From contig OX392533.1 in the NCBI GenBank assembly GCA_947623455.1, positions 34,950,729 through 35,014,728 of the forward strand: a stretch of DNA of 64,000 bases, written 5' to 3'. Below are positions 1-10,339 of the stretch, piece by piece. The DNA is from Mimachlamys varia. Lineage: Eukaryota > Mollusca > Bivalvia > Pectinida > Pectinidae. Under the pieces are notes generated by a model that saw only the letters and a list, made by a program, of their open reading frames with translations, was not told the DNA's origin and made no database searches. The translations under genes were made by a program, and so were the position numbers. Each line of letters starts with the position of its first letter. The first letter of the stretch is position 1.

Positions 1-923
1 CTTTTTTCTTCTTAAGAAAAGGCATTATCAACTGAAAGATGGTATTCTGTGAGCTAAATGTCCAAGATGGCCGTCGGTCAGAAATCAAATCAAAACCAGG
101 ACTGTTGGCTATGAAGCGATTATATAATCAAAGTTTAATACAAATTGCATGACAGTACACACGCACCTGTTAGCGGTGTGTCTGGGACATACCACGATCC
201 GTACATACGAGTGTACATATAGCACCGATCGCGAGAGCTCGAGGTTATACATATACAGGGTGTGTGTAGCTATACACCGAGAGGTCAGATGGGTCAAACT
301 AAGAGCAGAGACGTAATATTTAAATGAGCTGTGGGATAGAAAAATTGATTTCTTTGTTACAAATTGCATATAGATTATTAAAGTCATCATAATTATCAAC
401 AAAACCATGGGAACATCATTTCCTTTAATGTTCAGGCTTTCAAATAGTTCATATATCATGCGATTGGTAGTTATTCAAGCTTTTCCGGAGCGGGAGGGGA
501 AAAAATGACATGGGTCAAAAGGTCACAGAATAGTGGCAGCAATAGACGCCAAAACTACTCGTAGTTTTAGCGCTAAAAACCCTTTAGTCTTAAACTACCT
601 CCAACATTCTATCATTTTCCTAGATCACTACACATGTACTTTCTACCTCACGGTAGGTTAAGTTTGAATAGATCTACACTGTCAGAAGGCCCCATGCATA
701 GTTTTAAAATATTTTTATTTTCATTTTATTTGGTAGTAACTTATATTAGAATTAATTGTGGTCTGAGGCCAAATGGAATGCACATCACACTAGTCATTGA
801 AACGCGAAACAGAAAAATGACCTAAAGCTACATCTCAGTAATTGTCCCCCTCTGCTAACTTTATAATAGAGAGGTGGTTGTGATCTTGGTCGAGACATAC
901 ACCAGAGTCTCAAAAAATCGTAG
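1..923. other. Intergenic, no feature seen
   Basis: A+T-rich sequence with only short open frames, none with recognisable protein motifs or flanking splice signals. I see no repeat shared with the rest of the window. Confidence 0.5.
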
Positions 924-924
924 A

Positions 925-1155
925 ACTAGTTTAATTTTACTTATAAATTTATAGATTAAAGGGGTTTTACGCTCCTGACCCTTCTGCTTTTACATTAGTT
1001 TAGAAATTTTGGATTCCCACCTATTGGCACCTAGCATCACTGAAGAGTCCTAGGAGGACGAAACAGCTGTATGATGCAGTTTAATTCATTTTTTTTGGCA
1101 TACTGTATCTATTACTAAATTTAAAAGGTGCAGCATATGTGTGTGTTACAAGGCA
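925..1155 (+). repeat. Hammerhead-ribozyme-bearing dispersed repeat, copy 1 (most complete)
   Basis: A repeat of about 230 bp seen in seven places in this window. This copy runs from an ACTAGTTTAA-like start, through a GGGGTTTTACGC block and the ribozyme core, to a GTGTGTGTTA tail. The copy at 44098-44315 (opposite strand) matches it along the whole length. No protein is encoded. Architecture and size resemble small hammerhead retroelements (retrozymes) known from plants and metazoans; that family link is inference. Confidence 0.8.
1034..1077 (+). ncRNA. Type I hammerhead self-cleaving ribozyme (intact)
   Basis: Every conserved element is present. Stem I is GCATCA (1034-1039) pairing with TGATGC (1072-1077). 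The core CTGAAGA is at 1040-1046 and fits the CUGANGA consensus. Stem II is GTCCT (1047-1051) with AGGAC (1055-1059) and an AGG loop. The second core strand GAA follows at 1060-1062. Stem III is ACAG (1063-1066) with CTGT (1067-1070), and the cleavage nucleotide H17 is A1071. Stem III has no loop nucleotide in cis, so two RNAs would probably have to pair, as in short-stem-III hammerheads. Known chemistry: self-cleavage 3' of H17, leaving a 2',3'-cyclic phosphate. Activity itself cannot be shown from sequence. Confidence 0.87.
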
Positions 1156-1399
1156 TCACAAGCACAAGGACCTGGCTACCAAGACACATATTGGGGGATC
1201 CTGCATGAAAAAAAGGTCGATATCTGGTATAAAGCAAGAGAACTGTCAGGGGCAGCCGCCGAAAAACAATATTATGACATCATTAGTCTTCTGTTGTGTC
1301 TGTCACTTTAGCCATTAGGAAGTACATGCTAAAATCTTCTACACTGAAGGAAATGGCATTTTCAATTCAACCTTCTTTTGAGTCTGTAACCTTGGCTGT

Positions 1400-1740
1400 T
1401 AATCTTTGTGACACAAATAGTACAATTCTGTAATCTTAACCTTGTCAGGATGGGTGACAAAAAACCTTGCCAAATCTTTCAGTTTCACTTTCAGGTATAT
1501 CGACGATGTGTTGTGGATAAACAAAAAAAAGTTTACTGACCTTGTCGATCGTATACACTCTACTGAACTTGAGATTAAGGACACAATAGACCCTCCTTTA
1601 TCAGCTTCTTACCTCGATCTTTACTAAAACTATGACCAACACGTGCAGCTTACTACTAAGCTTTATGATAAACTTGGCGATTTTGATTTTCCGATCGAGT
1701 GAACTTCCCCTTATATCTATCCAAAGTATAGGTATGTCTT
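1400..1740 (+). pseudogene. Reverse transcriptase fragment with YIDD active site
   Basis: The open stretch 1442-1627 contains FRYIDDVLWINKKKF; YIDD is the catalytic YxDD motif of reverse transcriptases. It continues with VDRIHSTELEIKDT and SASYLDLY, then a stop codon at about 1625. The homologous reading carries on past it (NYDQHVQLTTKLYDK) to about 1705, ending at another stop. The matching, longer protein stretch at 62854-63324 (minus) identifies the family. Both ends are truncated and two stops interrupt the frame, so this is a dead copy. The RT group is not certain: a YLDL followed by G-x-L-x-T-x-LY is reminiscent of Penelope-like elements. Confidence 0.75.
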
Positions 1741-1744
1741 GTTT

Positions 1745-2422
1745 TTTTTTAAATACACAAGTATGGTATATTTATAATTAATGTACAGGTACATATCGAA
1801 TTACCGAAGTTAGACAATACACGCCGGTTATGTAAATGTCACGGATTTTAAACAAAAACTACACTGACCTATTACATGATCCATGGCTTCATAATCACTG
1901 TGTGTCTGTAGGAAGCCTTGCCCAACAATGACGTAATTAAATTAACAGGTCTTTACAGTTAGATGTACGTACATGGATACACGTTTCCACAGACAATTGT
2001 ACACATTGCAGACATTTGTTGATATCACAAGCCAGTCAGTAGCATTGTCAAATTATGACTTCCACGTTTTCATCGTAAGTTTTAGAAGTCTACAGGAAGG
2101 TGACAGCAAATATAGACGAAAGTTCATCTCCTGGTTGTGAATTCCATGGCTGGAGAAATATGGACCATATAAATGAACCCTCTGAGGTGTGGAACGGAAA
2201 ATTTGGATACATCCTCACACTAACTATGTGACGTCGGTAATCGTGAGTTTGTTATTCTATAGTATAATTTACAGTATCTTAAATGCTAAACAAACATATA
2301 CTTCTGCAATGATTGGTACATTCTAGTCAAACTGCATTTCTTATTGCATCAAACTCTTATTTGTGAGTGTTTTACTGATACTATAAATATACAATTAACA
2401 TCTTTAAGATTTCAACAAATAA
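1745..2422. other. Upstream region of the B-box gene
   Basis: No coding signal or repeat recognised. It presumably holds the promoter and 5' UTR of the gene starting at 2423/2438, but no convincing TATA box or initiator can be singled out in this A+T-rich stretch. Confidence 0.35.
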
Positions 2423-3976
2423 TTGAATTTGATCAAAATGGCAGCTCCTATCAGCCAAATTCCTCTCCGTATTAAAGGTCAATCAACATGTAGTAACCAC
2501 AAGATGAAGCAATTGGACTGGTATTGTGAAAAATGTCAGGAACCGATTTGTTCAAGATGCATTTCGTCTATTCACAAAACCCACCCAATTTGTGAGCTCA
2601 GTGAAATCACCCTTCAGAAAGAACCAGACATTAAAAACTTCATTGAACGAACAGAAAAAAATGACCTCGTGCAAATAGGAAAGTATATCAGCGCTACCGA
2701 TACACTCTTTAAAGAAAACTCAAGTATATTTGAGAAGTTGTCACACAAATTAACATTACAAACAGATAAGTTAAAACAGGAACTAGACGTGCTAACTGCA
2801 CAAACACTGTCGTTATATCACAGAATGGAAGAAGATAATGCCAACCTGATTAAGGAATATAAGCAGGACCTGGAGATATGCGAGAAACAACTCAAACATC
2901 AAATCAAAGAATGCAAAACAGCTCTCCAATGTGGTTCCCAAATACAGGTTTATGAAACATTTTGTGATATCGATTCTCCTACATACAGTCTCCCAGTAAA
3001 ACCTATACTTGGTACTGCCAACTTCATTCCAAATGAAAATCCTCAAGATCACTTGAAAAAAAGCTTGGGAAAATTTATCACCTCAGATAAAGGTCAAGTT
3101 TCAACTGACCAAGATCGGTCGGTCTCAACATCTGATGATCTGGGACAACCTTCTTCACAACCACAACGGCCAGGCACAAAAGAGGAAAAACCATTGACAA
3201 TATATACGCTACTGCCACAGAGCAAGGTAGTGGAGGAGTGGGTATCTCCATTTGCAAGTTATTCTATATGTCCAACCGTTGATGGTCAGGTGTGGACCAA
3301 TTTCATCAATACATTAACTCTCCTGGATAGGAAGGGAAACGTAATACAGAAAGTCAATCACAATGTCAGGATCAATGACATCTCTCTGTCACCCACCACA
3401 CGCACACTGTGGGTCTGTGACAGAAAAAACAACATCACAGAGTTGGTATCGGGACAACTGATACACAGATTCAGTACCAAGGAAGTACCCAAGTGTATAT
3501 GTATTGCAACCAGTAACCATGTCATTGTAGGGATGGCCAAAAACATCTCCAAATTTACGACAGATGGGAAAATGGTGTGTACTACTATGGCCACAGAAAA
3601 ACCGCACAGGATCTCAGAGTGTCCTGTCACTCACAATGTGGCAGTCGCTTATTTCAGTTGTGGAAGAGATGTTGTGATGGATACCGATTTCGAAGAGCTG
3701 TTTGTATACAGAGGAAACACCCCTAGAACATATAAACCGACAGCACAAATATTTAACCCCAGTGGTGTGGTGTATGACAGTGTGGGGAACCTGATCATAG
3801 GGGACTGTAACAATTACAGGGTACTACTTATCAGTGGAGGTGGTGCATCGCTGTTCCTCAGTGTCATACACACAGGCTGTACACTGACTCTTGGGATAGA
3901 CAGAGAGGACATCCTGTGGGCAGTATTTTCAGATTGGGGTTTGAAGGTCAAACTTCTACAGTACATCAGTGTGTGA
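2423..3976 (+). CDS. B-box zinc finger / coiled-coil / NHL-like propeller protein (TRIM-like, no RING)
   Basis: Single-exon gene of 517 codons from the first ATG. The second ATG (2438, Met6) lies in the better context (AAAATGG) and may be the true start. Residues 23-54 form a complete B-box type 2 finger: C23-x2-H26-x8-C35-x2-C38-x4-C43-x2-C46-x4-H51-x2-H54. Residues about 70-170 are Lys/Glu/Leu-rich and should form a coiled coil. A Ser/Gln/Pro-rich linker (about 205-255) leads to repeated beta-strand motifs (GQVWTNF, RTLWVCDR, GVVYDSVGNLIIGDCNNYR) typical of NHL or TRIM2/3-type propellers. There is no N-terminal RING, so E3 ligase activity is doubtful; family members act as cytoplasmic scaffolds or in innate signalling. 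Bivalves have large, often intronless families of such proteins. The function of this member is not known. Confidence 0.9.
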   Translation: MNLIKMAAPISQIPLRIKGQSTCSNHKMKQLDWYCEKCQEPICSRCISSIHKTHPICELSEITLQKEPDIKNFIERTEKNDLVQIGKYISATDTLFKENSSIFEKLSHKLTLQTDKLKQELDVLTAQTLSLYHRMEEDNANLIKEYKQDLEICEKQLKHQIKECKTALQCGSQIQVYETFCDIDSPTYSLPVKPILGTANFIPNENPQDHLKKSLGKFITSDKGQVSTDQDRSVSTSDDLGQPSSQPQRPGTKEEKPLTIYTLLPQSKVVEEWVSPFASYSICPTVDGQVWTNFINTLTLLDRKGNVIQKVNHNVRINDISLSPTTRTLWVCDRKNNITELVSGQLIHRFSTKEVPKCICIATSNHVIVGMAKNISKFTTDGKMVCTTMATEKPHRISECPVTHNVAVAYFSCGRDVVMDTDFEELFVYRGNTPRTYKPTAQIFNPSGVVYDSVGNLIIGDCNNYRVLLISGGGASLFLSVIHTGCTLTLGIDREDILWAVFSDWGLKVKLLQYISV

Positions 3977-4349
3977 TACCTGTAACAAAACATCTAGTTA
4001 CCATGACAACAACATGGAAATCACAAACAAAGGAAAGGTATCCTGATTACAAATCAACTTAATATGTGAAATTTACAGGATGATAGGTTATCTATATGGA
4101 TTATAAGGAAACTGTCTAAACAAAAGTCTGTGATATTCACACACTTATCAGTAAAATGTCTAGACTAAGTAGGATAGGGTATATATATCAGATATTTTTT
4201 GTACCATGTACCTACATGTAATTCAACGATATTTATAGTTTTGTAGTTTCAAGACTTATAATTTTGGTATAAAGTAATCTTCTCCCAAAACTGTTATTTT
4301 TTGTCATTATGTAAAAACAAGTGATCAAACTATTACTAGATAAAAGTTT

Positions 4350-4355
4350 AATAAA
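4350..4355 (+). terminator. Candidate polyadenylation signal of the B-box gene
   Basis: AATAAA 374 nt after the stop codon, on the coding strand and before the next repeat begins. It is a plausible 3' end, but such hexamers are frequent in A+T-rich DNA. Confidence 0.45.
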
Positions 4356-4513
4356 ATGTCTCTTATTTATATGCTGCTCCTTGTATATTTTGTATTGGGT
4401 TTGTATTTGATAGTATCCATTGCATATAATTATGCGTGTCATTGGCACTTTGTTGATTTCTGCTTTAATCAATAATACAGTAAGGGTAAATCGACTTGGG
4501 ATGTCCCTTTATA

Positions 4514-4933
4514 CCGTATATCGGGTTTATTTAGCGAGTGTCTAATTTTCGCTACAACACTCCATCGCGAAAAATAAAGTATCACACAAATATTGGTTTA
4601 ATTATACAGTATGAAGATACAGTACAAGATGAAGCCATTAGGTGCAAAATGGTTGTTAAAGCTGTATGATCACCTCAAAGCACAACTTGATGTTACTTTA
4701 GTGGCAATATACAATGGCATGTTATTGTGCTACTGTATCCTTCGCGATAATATTTGATGTCATACTTGAGGGTTTTCAATAAATGTAATTGTTCATTACT
4801 CATTTATTTTGTGTTGTATATGATACATAAGCTAAAAAATACTAATTGAAGCTTGGTTAACGCTTAATATAAAACCTGTGATTTTGTACCGAAAACGCAA
4901 AATTAAGCATACGCTAAAAAACCCGATATACGG
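4514..4933. mobile_element. MITE with CCGTATATCGGGTT ends
   Basis: The left end CCGTATATCGGGTTTATTTA (4514) is matched by the reverse complement at the right end, CTAAAAAACCCGATATACGG (to 4933), giving a non-autonomous element of about 420 bp. There is no open frame. The target duplication is unclear. Confidence 0.7.
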
Positions 4934-4939
4934 GATATC

Positions 4940-5430
4940 AGATAGTCCTCATATCCAGGGGTCAAGTAAAGGTTTACTTTATTGGATATTGTTATTTATT
5001 ATATTTATAAGATAGTTTGAAGAGAGAATTGTTTATCTTTCATTATTTGATTTTTTTATTGGGTTTCTATATATAAACAGTAACTGTAAAGATGAGCGTA
5101 AATTTATTCTATGTTTTCTTGTTCTGTTTTAGTCACTCAAATATCTAGTAAGCCATTAGTAACTTGGTTTGAAAACAAACACCCTTTAATTTCCTGTGAG
5201 CTAGTGAGCTTGTTTCAAGGACCCCCATTGTGTTGCGTATATATATCCCCCATAATCGTCATTAAAACGCCATCTACCTATAATTTTATTATTGCCGAGG
5301 TTGCGGTTATGCATACAGATTTCATAAATAATTACAAAGCTCACCTGTCCCAAACTGATGTTTTCATCCAAAGAGCTTTCATTAAAATTGATGCTGATTG
5401 GAATACCATTTAAATATGTTGGCGTGTTAG
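4940..5430. other. Intergenic, no feature seen
   Basis: A 100-codon open stretch on the plus strand (5111-5413) overlaps another on the minus strand. Neither has motifs, a coherent composition or splice context. Confidence 0.4.
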
Positions 5431-5434
5431 AAAA

Positions 5435-5497
5435 GATGACGTAACACACACATGTGCTGCACCTATTAAATTTAGTAAGCCAACTTATTAAACTGCA
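5435..5497 (-). repeat. Hammerhead repeat, 3' fragment only
   Basis: Reads on the minus strand as the tail of the ribozyme repeat: GGTGCAGCACATGTGTGTGT preceded by the ACTAAATTTAA block. The ribozyme core is absent. Confidence 0.6.
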
Positions 5498-5804
5498 AAA
5501 TAATTGTCAAATGATAACAAGGTAAAAACAATTGTGAATAGAAACACATATTTCATATTTGACCAGATGACTTCAAACTTTGATCTCCTGACTTCTAGTC
5601 TAGTTATATTCAACACTTTGTCCTTGATATTGGAACCAAAATTCAAACCAAGTGTCCTTGATCGTGAGTCATTTGATTTCTGACAAACATTGCTTCGTGT
5701 AAAGTGTTCATAATCAAATGTCATAAAATGTTCATAATGTTTTGCGAACTTTGTTTGGCTCCATTCCAGGAATCTTGCAGGCACATATCATACTTTTAGA
5801 CTCT

Positions 5805-6033
5805 TTGCTTGATCAAAAGATTTAAATATTTTAACAGATTTGACCCCTGTGACATTGAATATGAATCGAGATCATTTCTGTTCACAAATGTTGTCGGGCA
5901 TCATCCAAGGAACCGTTCAGTCCACGATCATGCTTCTAGGTCTTTTAGAAGTCGTTTAAATGGAAAAGTTGACGCCGGACAGACGACGGACGCCGGACGC
6001 CGCGCCACGTCATAAGCTCACTTGGCCCTCAAA
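5805..6033 (-). mobile_element. Truncated Helentron-like element (5' end plus one monomer)
   Basis: The minus strand begins AGGGCCAAGTGAGCTTATG, then a degenerate CGTCC-rich stretch, then one degenerate copy of the 145-bp monomer found ten-fold at 48.7-50.3 kb (aaacgacttct ... ggttccttggatga ... gtcacaggggtcaaatctg). It is a decayed relative of the 48571-50410 element without a 3' end. Confidence 0.7.
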
Positions 6034-6193
6034 AATGGTATCTGAGATCAGGCTGTTGGATCATAAAATATTCTAAGTTTGTCTTCAGTTTAGACTTAAG
6101 CCAATAACGATTATGGTTCAACAAGCCCCCTAACTGACGCAGTAGCCAACCTATCTTTCAAACACTCAAATGGGACTTTTTCAAAGACCTTGA

Positions 6194-6585
6194 TTAAAGG
6201 CCCAATATACGTAACTTTCGGCAAAACTCGGAGCGAAAATTAAGCCTAATCACTTTTTATATTCATAGATTTGATAAAGATTAACTGATATCAACAATAT
6301 TCAAGATGAATTCTTACGCGGTTACCGGTACAGCAGCAGTTGAAACTCGGTTTTTGTAAACACGCGTCCATTTTGAACTTTCATCTAATTTCAGTTTGTT
6401 GTTGAAGTGGGCCACACCTGAATTATTTTCAAATCTTTAGATTTTTCTGTCAAGAGTTTCTTGTTAGTTACCGCTCAGGTTTACTTCGTTTAAGGCTTAT
6501 TTTTGCATGGTTATTAACTGGATTTTCCCCCAGAATTTTCAGAATCACGAAAAATTTACTGAAGTTACGTATATTGGGCCTTTAA
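6194..6585 (+). mobile_element. TTAA-flanked MITE, copy 1
   Basis: Ends are TTAA-AGGCCCAATATACGTAAC and the inverse GTTACGTATATTGGGCCT-TTAA; length about 392 bp. The TTAA at both borders is what a piggyBac-type target duplication would look like, but it could also be part of the terminal repeat. No coding capacity. Confidence 0.82.
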
Positions 6586-7068
6586 AATCGGAACTGGTGT
6601 AAGGACTTAGAATATATTGAGCTTGTTTATTGGCTATTTAACAACTTAACATACTTAATTGGCCGACATATTCAGAAAAATAGCTCATCGGATTTATAAC
6701 ATATTAATCTCTTTCATGACGACTGTGCGTATTGAGAAATGACGTTTAATCTAAAGTTTAATTATATACCCAGGCCACGGGGAGCTTTATTTCTCTTTTA
6801 ATAGTTGATGAGAGTGATGCCGACCGCGAACAGTCATATACGTGGCCATGTGAAATTACTAAAATCATAATAAAATGAAAAGGTAAATATTTTAGCAGAT
6901 AATAAATAAGAAAACAAAGGCTAAGTAACCTTGACCGATAAATGAACTCAATATAATATGATATTTGATAACATTAAGTTATAGCATGACATGGCTAGAC
7001 ATGTTTCAAATATTTGAACTAAAATGTACTGTTATGTTTATTACATGCCTAGCTTCTTAATAACAACC

Positions 7069-7395
7069 TTAAAGGCCCAATATACGTAATTTCAGGAATT
7101 TTTTCGTGATTCTCAGCGGTAACTAACAAGAAACTCTTGACCGAAAAATCTAAAGAACTGAAAATAATTCAGGTGTGGCCCAGTTCAACAACAAACGAAG
7201 GTAGAAGACGGTTCAAAATGGACGCGTGTTTACAAATACCGAGTTTCAACTACTGCTGTACCGGTAACCGCGTGAGAATTCATCTTGAATATTGCTGATA
7301 TCAACTAGTCTTTACTAAATCTATAAATATAATAAGTTATTAGGCTTGATTTTCGCTTCAGGTTTTGCCGATAGTTACGTATATTGTGCCTTTAA
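7069..7395 (-). mobile_element. TTAA-flanked MITE, copy 2 (inverted, internally deleted)
   Basis: Same family as 6194-6585 but in the opposite orientation. It lacks about 65 bp next to its outer end, namely the part that reads TTGCATGGTTATCAACTGG in full copies. Confidence 0.8.
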
Positions 7396-7399
7396 AGGT

Positions 7400-8280
7400 A
7401 AAGAAAAATCCAGTTCAGAAAAAGCATGCCCCGCATGGCCTAGGTATTTAAATACACTCTAAATGATATCGCGTTTCATAGCATTCAGTAGGTTCGCTGA
7501 AGAGATTAACATGTTATAGATCCGGTGAGCTAATTTAATGAAAAAATCCGCCTTAATGCTTTATTATTGACTACGTTAATGTAGTTATGTATCATTTTAA
7601 TAGCCTGTACACAAGTTCAATTTATCTTAATTCAATAGACATATTCTGACTTTGATGAGGGTCTCTGAATATAACTAACTAGTGGGTTGAACTATAAGGT
7701 GACTATAGCATGTTTTTTAATAGAATTGAATCTCTGTTAGATACTTTTTTATCACTTTTATGTTAGTTTTTTTCCACAAACAGTACAAATCAATTGTTAA
7801 TAAATAGGTTTAGATGTAACAATAACAAATGTAATATTAACACTCTTATTTTTAGGAGCTTGTTGAACCTTAACGTTACGAAAAGTTCAAGATTGTTCCA
7901 GGTTGTCGGGGCCAGATCAAACCAAAATTTAAGACCAGATCAATATGACTAGCCCAGGACAGATAATGTTTTATGGTACGCCCACTCCCTCTCCGAAGAC
8001 CTTGTGGTAATTTTTATAGTGTAACCTCCACTGCTCATGTTAGGATCAAACAGTCCTATGGTATTTTCAACTTTGAACTTCAGTGGCACGCACCCAGTAG
8101 GTTGACAATGTACATACTTACCTGCCATTTAAATGTATTTTTGGATCCTCTATTCTTTGTTTATTTAGATGTTTGTATTTGTGTTGCCCCACGTGGGTCG
8201 GTATCAGAAATAAACTTAACTGTATTGTATCGTATTGTATTGAAGAACCGAATGAAAGAGAATCAACTATGTTGCCTTTA
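7400..8280. other. Intergenic, no feature seen
   Basis: A+T-rich; a 102-codon open stretch at 7973-8281 has no recognisable motif and runs into a repeat fragment. Confidence 0.4.
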
Positions 8281-8284
8281 GATC

Positions 8285-8400
8285 TATGTAATCTTAGTAT
8301 TGGGGGGTTTTCGCACCTGACCCTTCTGTTTCTACATTAGTTTAGAAGATTTCGAATCCCACCTTTAGGCCCCTTACGTCACTGAAGAGTCCAAAACCAT
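8285..8400 (+). repeat. Hammerhead repeat, 5' half only
   Basis: Carries the GGGGTTTTCGCACCTGACCC block and continues to CACTGAAGAGTCC, where homology stops in the middle of ribozyme stem II. The second core strand is absent, so this copy cannot cleave. Confidence 0.75.
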
Positions 8401-8460
8401 AAAAGACAAACGCAATACTTTTTAATAAAAACTAATAGCGTGAGAAGTTTTAATGACACA

Positions 8461-8847
8461 TTAAAGGCCCAATAAAAGTAACTTCAGGAAAGTTTTCGGG
8501 ATTCTGAAAAAAATATGAAAAAAATACAGTTGAAAACCATACAAAAATAAGTCTAAAACGAAGTAAACTTGAGCGGTAACTAACAAGAAACTCTAATCAG
8601 AAAAATCCAAAGAGTTGAAAATTATTCAGGTGTGGCCCACTTCAACAACAAACTGCAGGTAGAAGACAGTTCAAAATGGACGCGTGTTTACAAATACCGC
8701 GTTTCAACTGCTGCTGTAACCGCGTAAGATTTCATCTTGAATATTGCTGATATCAACTAGTCTTAACTAAATCTATAAATATAATAAGCTATTAAGCTTA
8801 ATTTTCGCTTCAAGTTTTTGCGAAAGTTACGTATATTGGGGCTTTAA
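8461..8847 (-). mobile_element. TTAA-flanked MITE, copy 3
   Basis: Full-length copy (387 bp) in minus orientation with TTAA at both borders. Its left terminal repeat has drifted (AGGCCCAATAAAAGTAAC). Confidence 0.82.
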
Positions 8848-8904
8848 ATGCTTTCAACAATGTTGTTTTAACTTTTTTCACTGCATATGTAATATGCTAA
8901 CTAT

Positions 8905-9190
8905 ATCGGACGCACGGTGGTCTATAGCTAGTGTATGCACCGGACTCGGGACTGAAGGATTGCGAGTTCGAGTCACTGCTACGGCACTATGTTGTATTCT
9001 TGAACAAGATACCTTACTCTGCTTGTTCCAGTCTACTCAGCTGTAACTGAGTACGTGGTTGGGCAAGGTTTGAAATTGCAGAATGCTAGACTCTGTGAGC
9101 GCCAAAATGGCAGCCCCGGTTATTTGCTCCTTAGGGAGTTAAGAACGACATTGGCTCGTTGCTCGGATCCTTTGATTATAAGCGCGCATA
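8905..9190 (+). mobile_element. V-domain tRNA-derived SINE, degenerate
   Basis: A tRNA-like head (ACGGTGGTCTATAGCTAG; B box GAGTTCGAGTC near 8970) is followed by TTGAACAAGATACCTTACTC and GTTCCAGTCTACTCAGCTG. This matches the conserved central domain of V-SINEs, which are known from mollusc genomes. No clear tail or target duplication. Confidence 0.65.
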
Positions 9191-9344
9191 CTAATGTATT
9201 ATGTGTGAACTGCTATGAGACGACCTAACGTAATACCAGTTTGAATGCAGTAAAAATGAGCTGAATGAGAGAAATGATGCATGTATGGCTGCTCTATTTT
9301 TTCACCCTTTTTTCAGATTTGATAAAATTGACGCATATATATAC

Positions 9345-9837
9345 ACAGTTACGTGTCAAAAGTCTTTCATTTTTTTATTTTGCTATATATTGTCCTTTAT
9401 TTCCAACTTTTTTAAATGAATTTTCCCGATTTTCTTTCAATTTTAATGAACTTTTGTGTACTTATAGAGAATTGTTTCCTGTTTCATCTCATAATATTTT
9501 CACTGTTTTCCGTTATGTATGACCAGAGAAATCATAATTTATTTACAACATCCAATTTTCGGGACGCCATTTTGACGTCATTTTTGTACCATTATATAGA
9601 GAACGGTGTCACACGGAAATTAGCAGTGTAGATAATTCTGTATAGCTCCATAAATACACAACGGAAAATTAAATTAATATTACGAGAAGAACCCTTGGAT
9701 ATTTTTGTACAAAATGACACAAAAGTGTCAAAATCCATCAATAAACGAAGTCGGGAAAATTCATTGAAAAAAAGTTTGAAATACAAAGAATATATAGCAA
9801 AATCAAAAAAATTGAAAGACTTTTGGCACGTAACTGT
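9345..9837. mobile_element. Foldback MITE with CAGTTACGTG ends
   Basis: Inverted arms of roughly 130 bp: the left arm from CAGTTACGTGTCAAAAGTCT (9346) pairs with the right arm ending AGACTTTTGGCACGTAACTG (9836). The centre holds about 230 bp of unrelated A+T-rich sequence. Short open frames on both strands here follow from the palindrome and are not genes. Confidence 0.78.
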
Positions 9838-9949
9838 AAAAATGCTGTAAAATGCTCATTTTTTGGGGTGCTGGTCATGCTGAAGTGTGCCGAATACACC
9901 TTTTTCTCGTATGCTTAATTTCAATTGACGTCCACACATTTACGCATTT

Positions 9950-10330
9950 AAGCACAGGTACGAGCCTTTATGTGGCCAGGAGAATAACAATTATAACTAA
10001 TATATATAGATTACATAATATATTTATTTGTCCGTACTGTCGCTATTACTTCCACGATCATATATCTATTTCAAGTAATACGCATCCAACGAACATTTGT
10101 TTGTTAGGATCCAGTACATATATTGGATCATACCGTCGATATTACTTACTAGACCATATATATTACATAATATAGTGATATATGAATAATAAAAAACATA
10201 TATAAAATCAAATTTAATTTGTAAAACCCGAATGAAACTAATTGCCAAATATTAGGTTTATACGTAGAGCGGTGAAATTTCACACAAAAAAAATCGACTA
10301 CTAGACAAAAGAAATTCTGTGTACTAACAG
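9950..10330 (+). repeat. Half copy of the 28.3-kb foldback element
   Basis: Shares the GTGGCCAGG-GAATAA start, the ATATATTACATAATATAGTG region and the GTGAAATTTCACA...ATCGACTAC stretch with 28343-28560. The matching right arm seen at 28.6 kb is not present here. Confidence 0.55.
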
Positions 10331-10339
10331 TTGGCAGTC

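Noticed and set aside
8285..8400. Further active hammerhead
   Set aside because: The second core strand (GAAAC) and stem III are missing.
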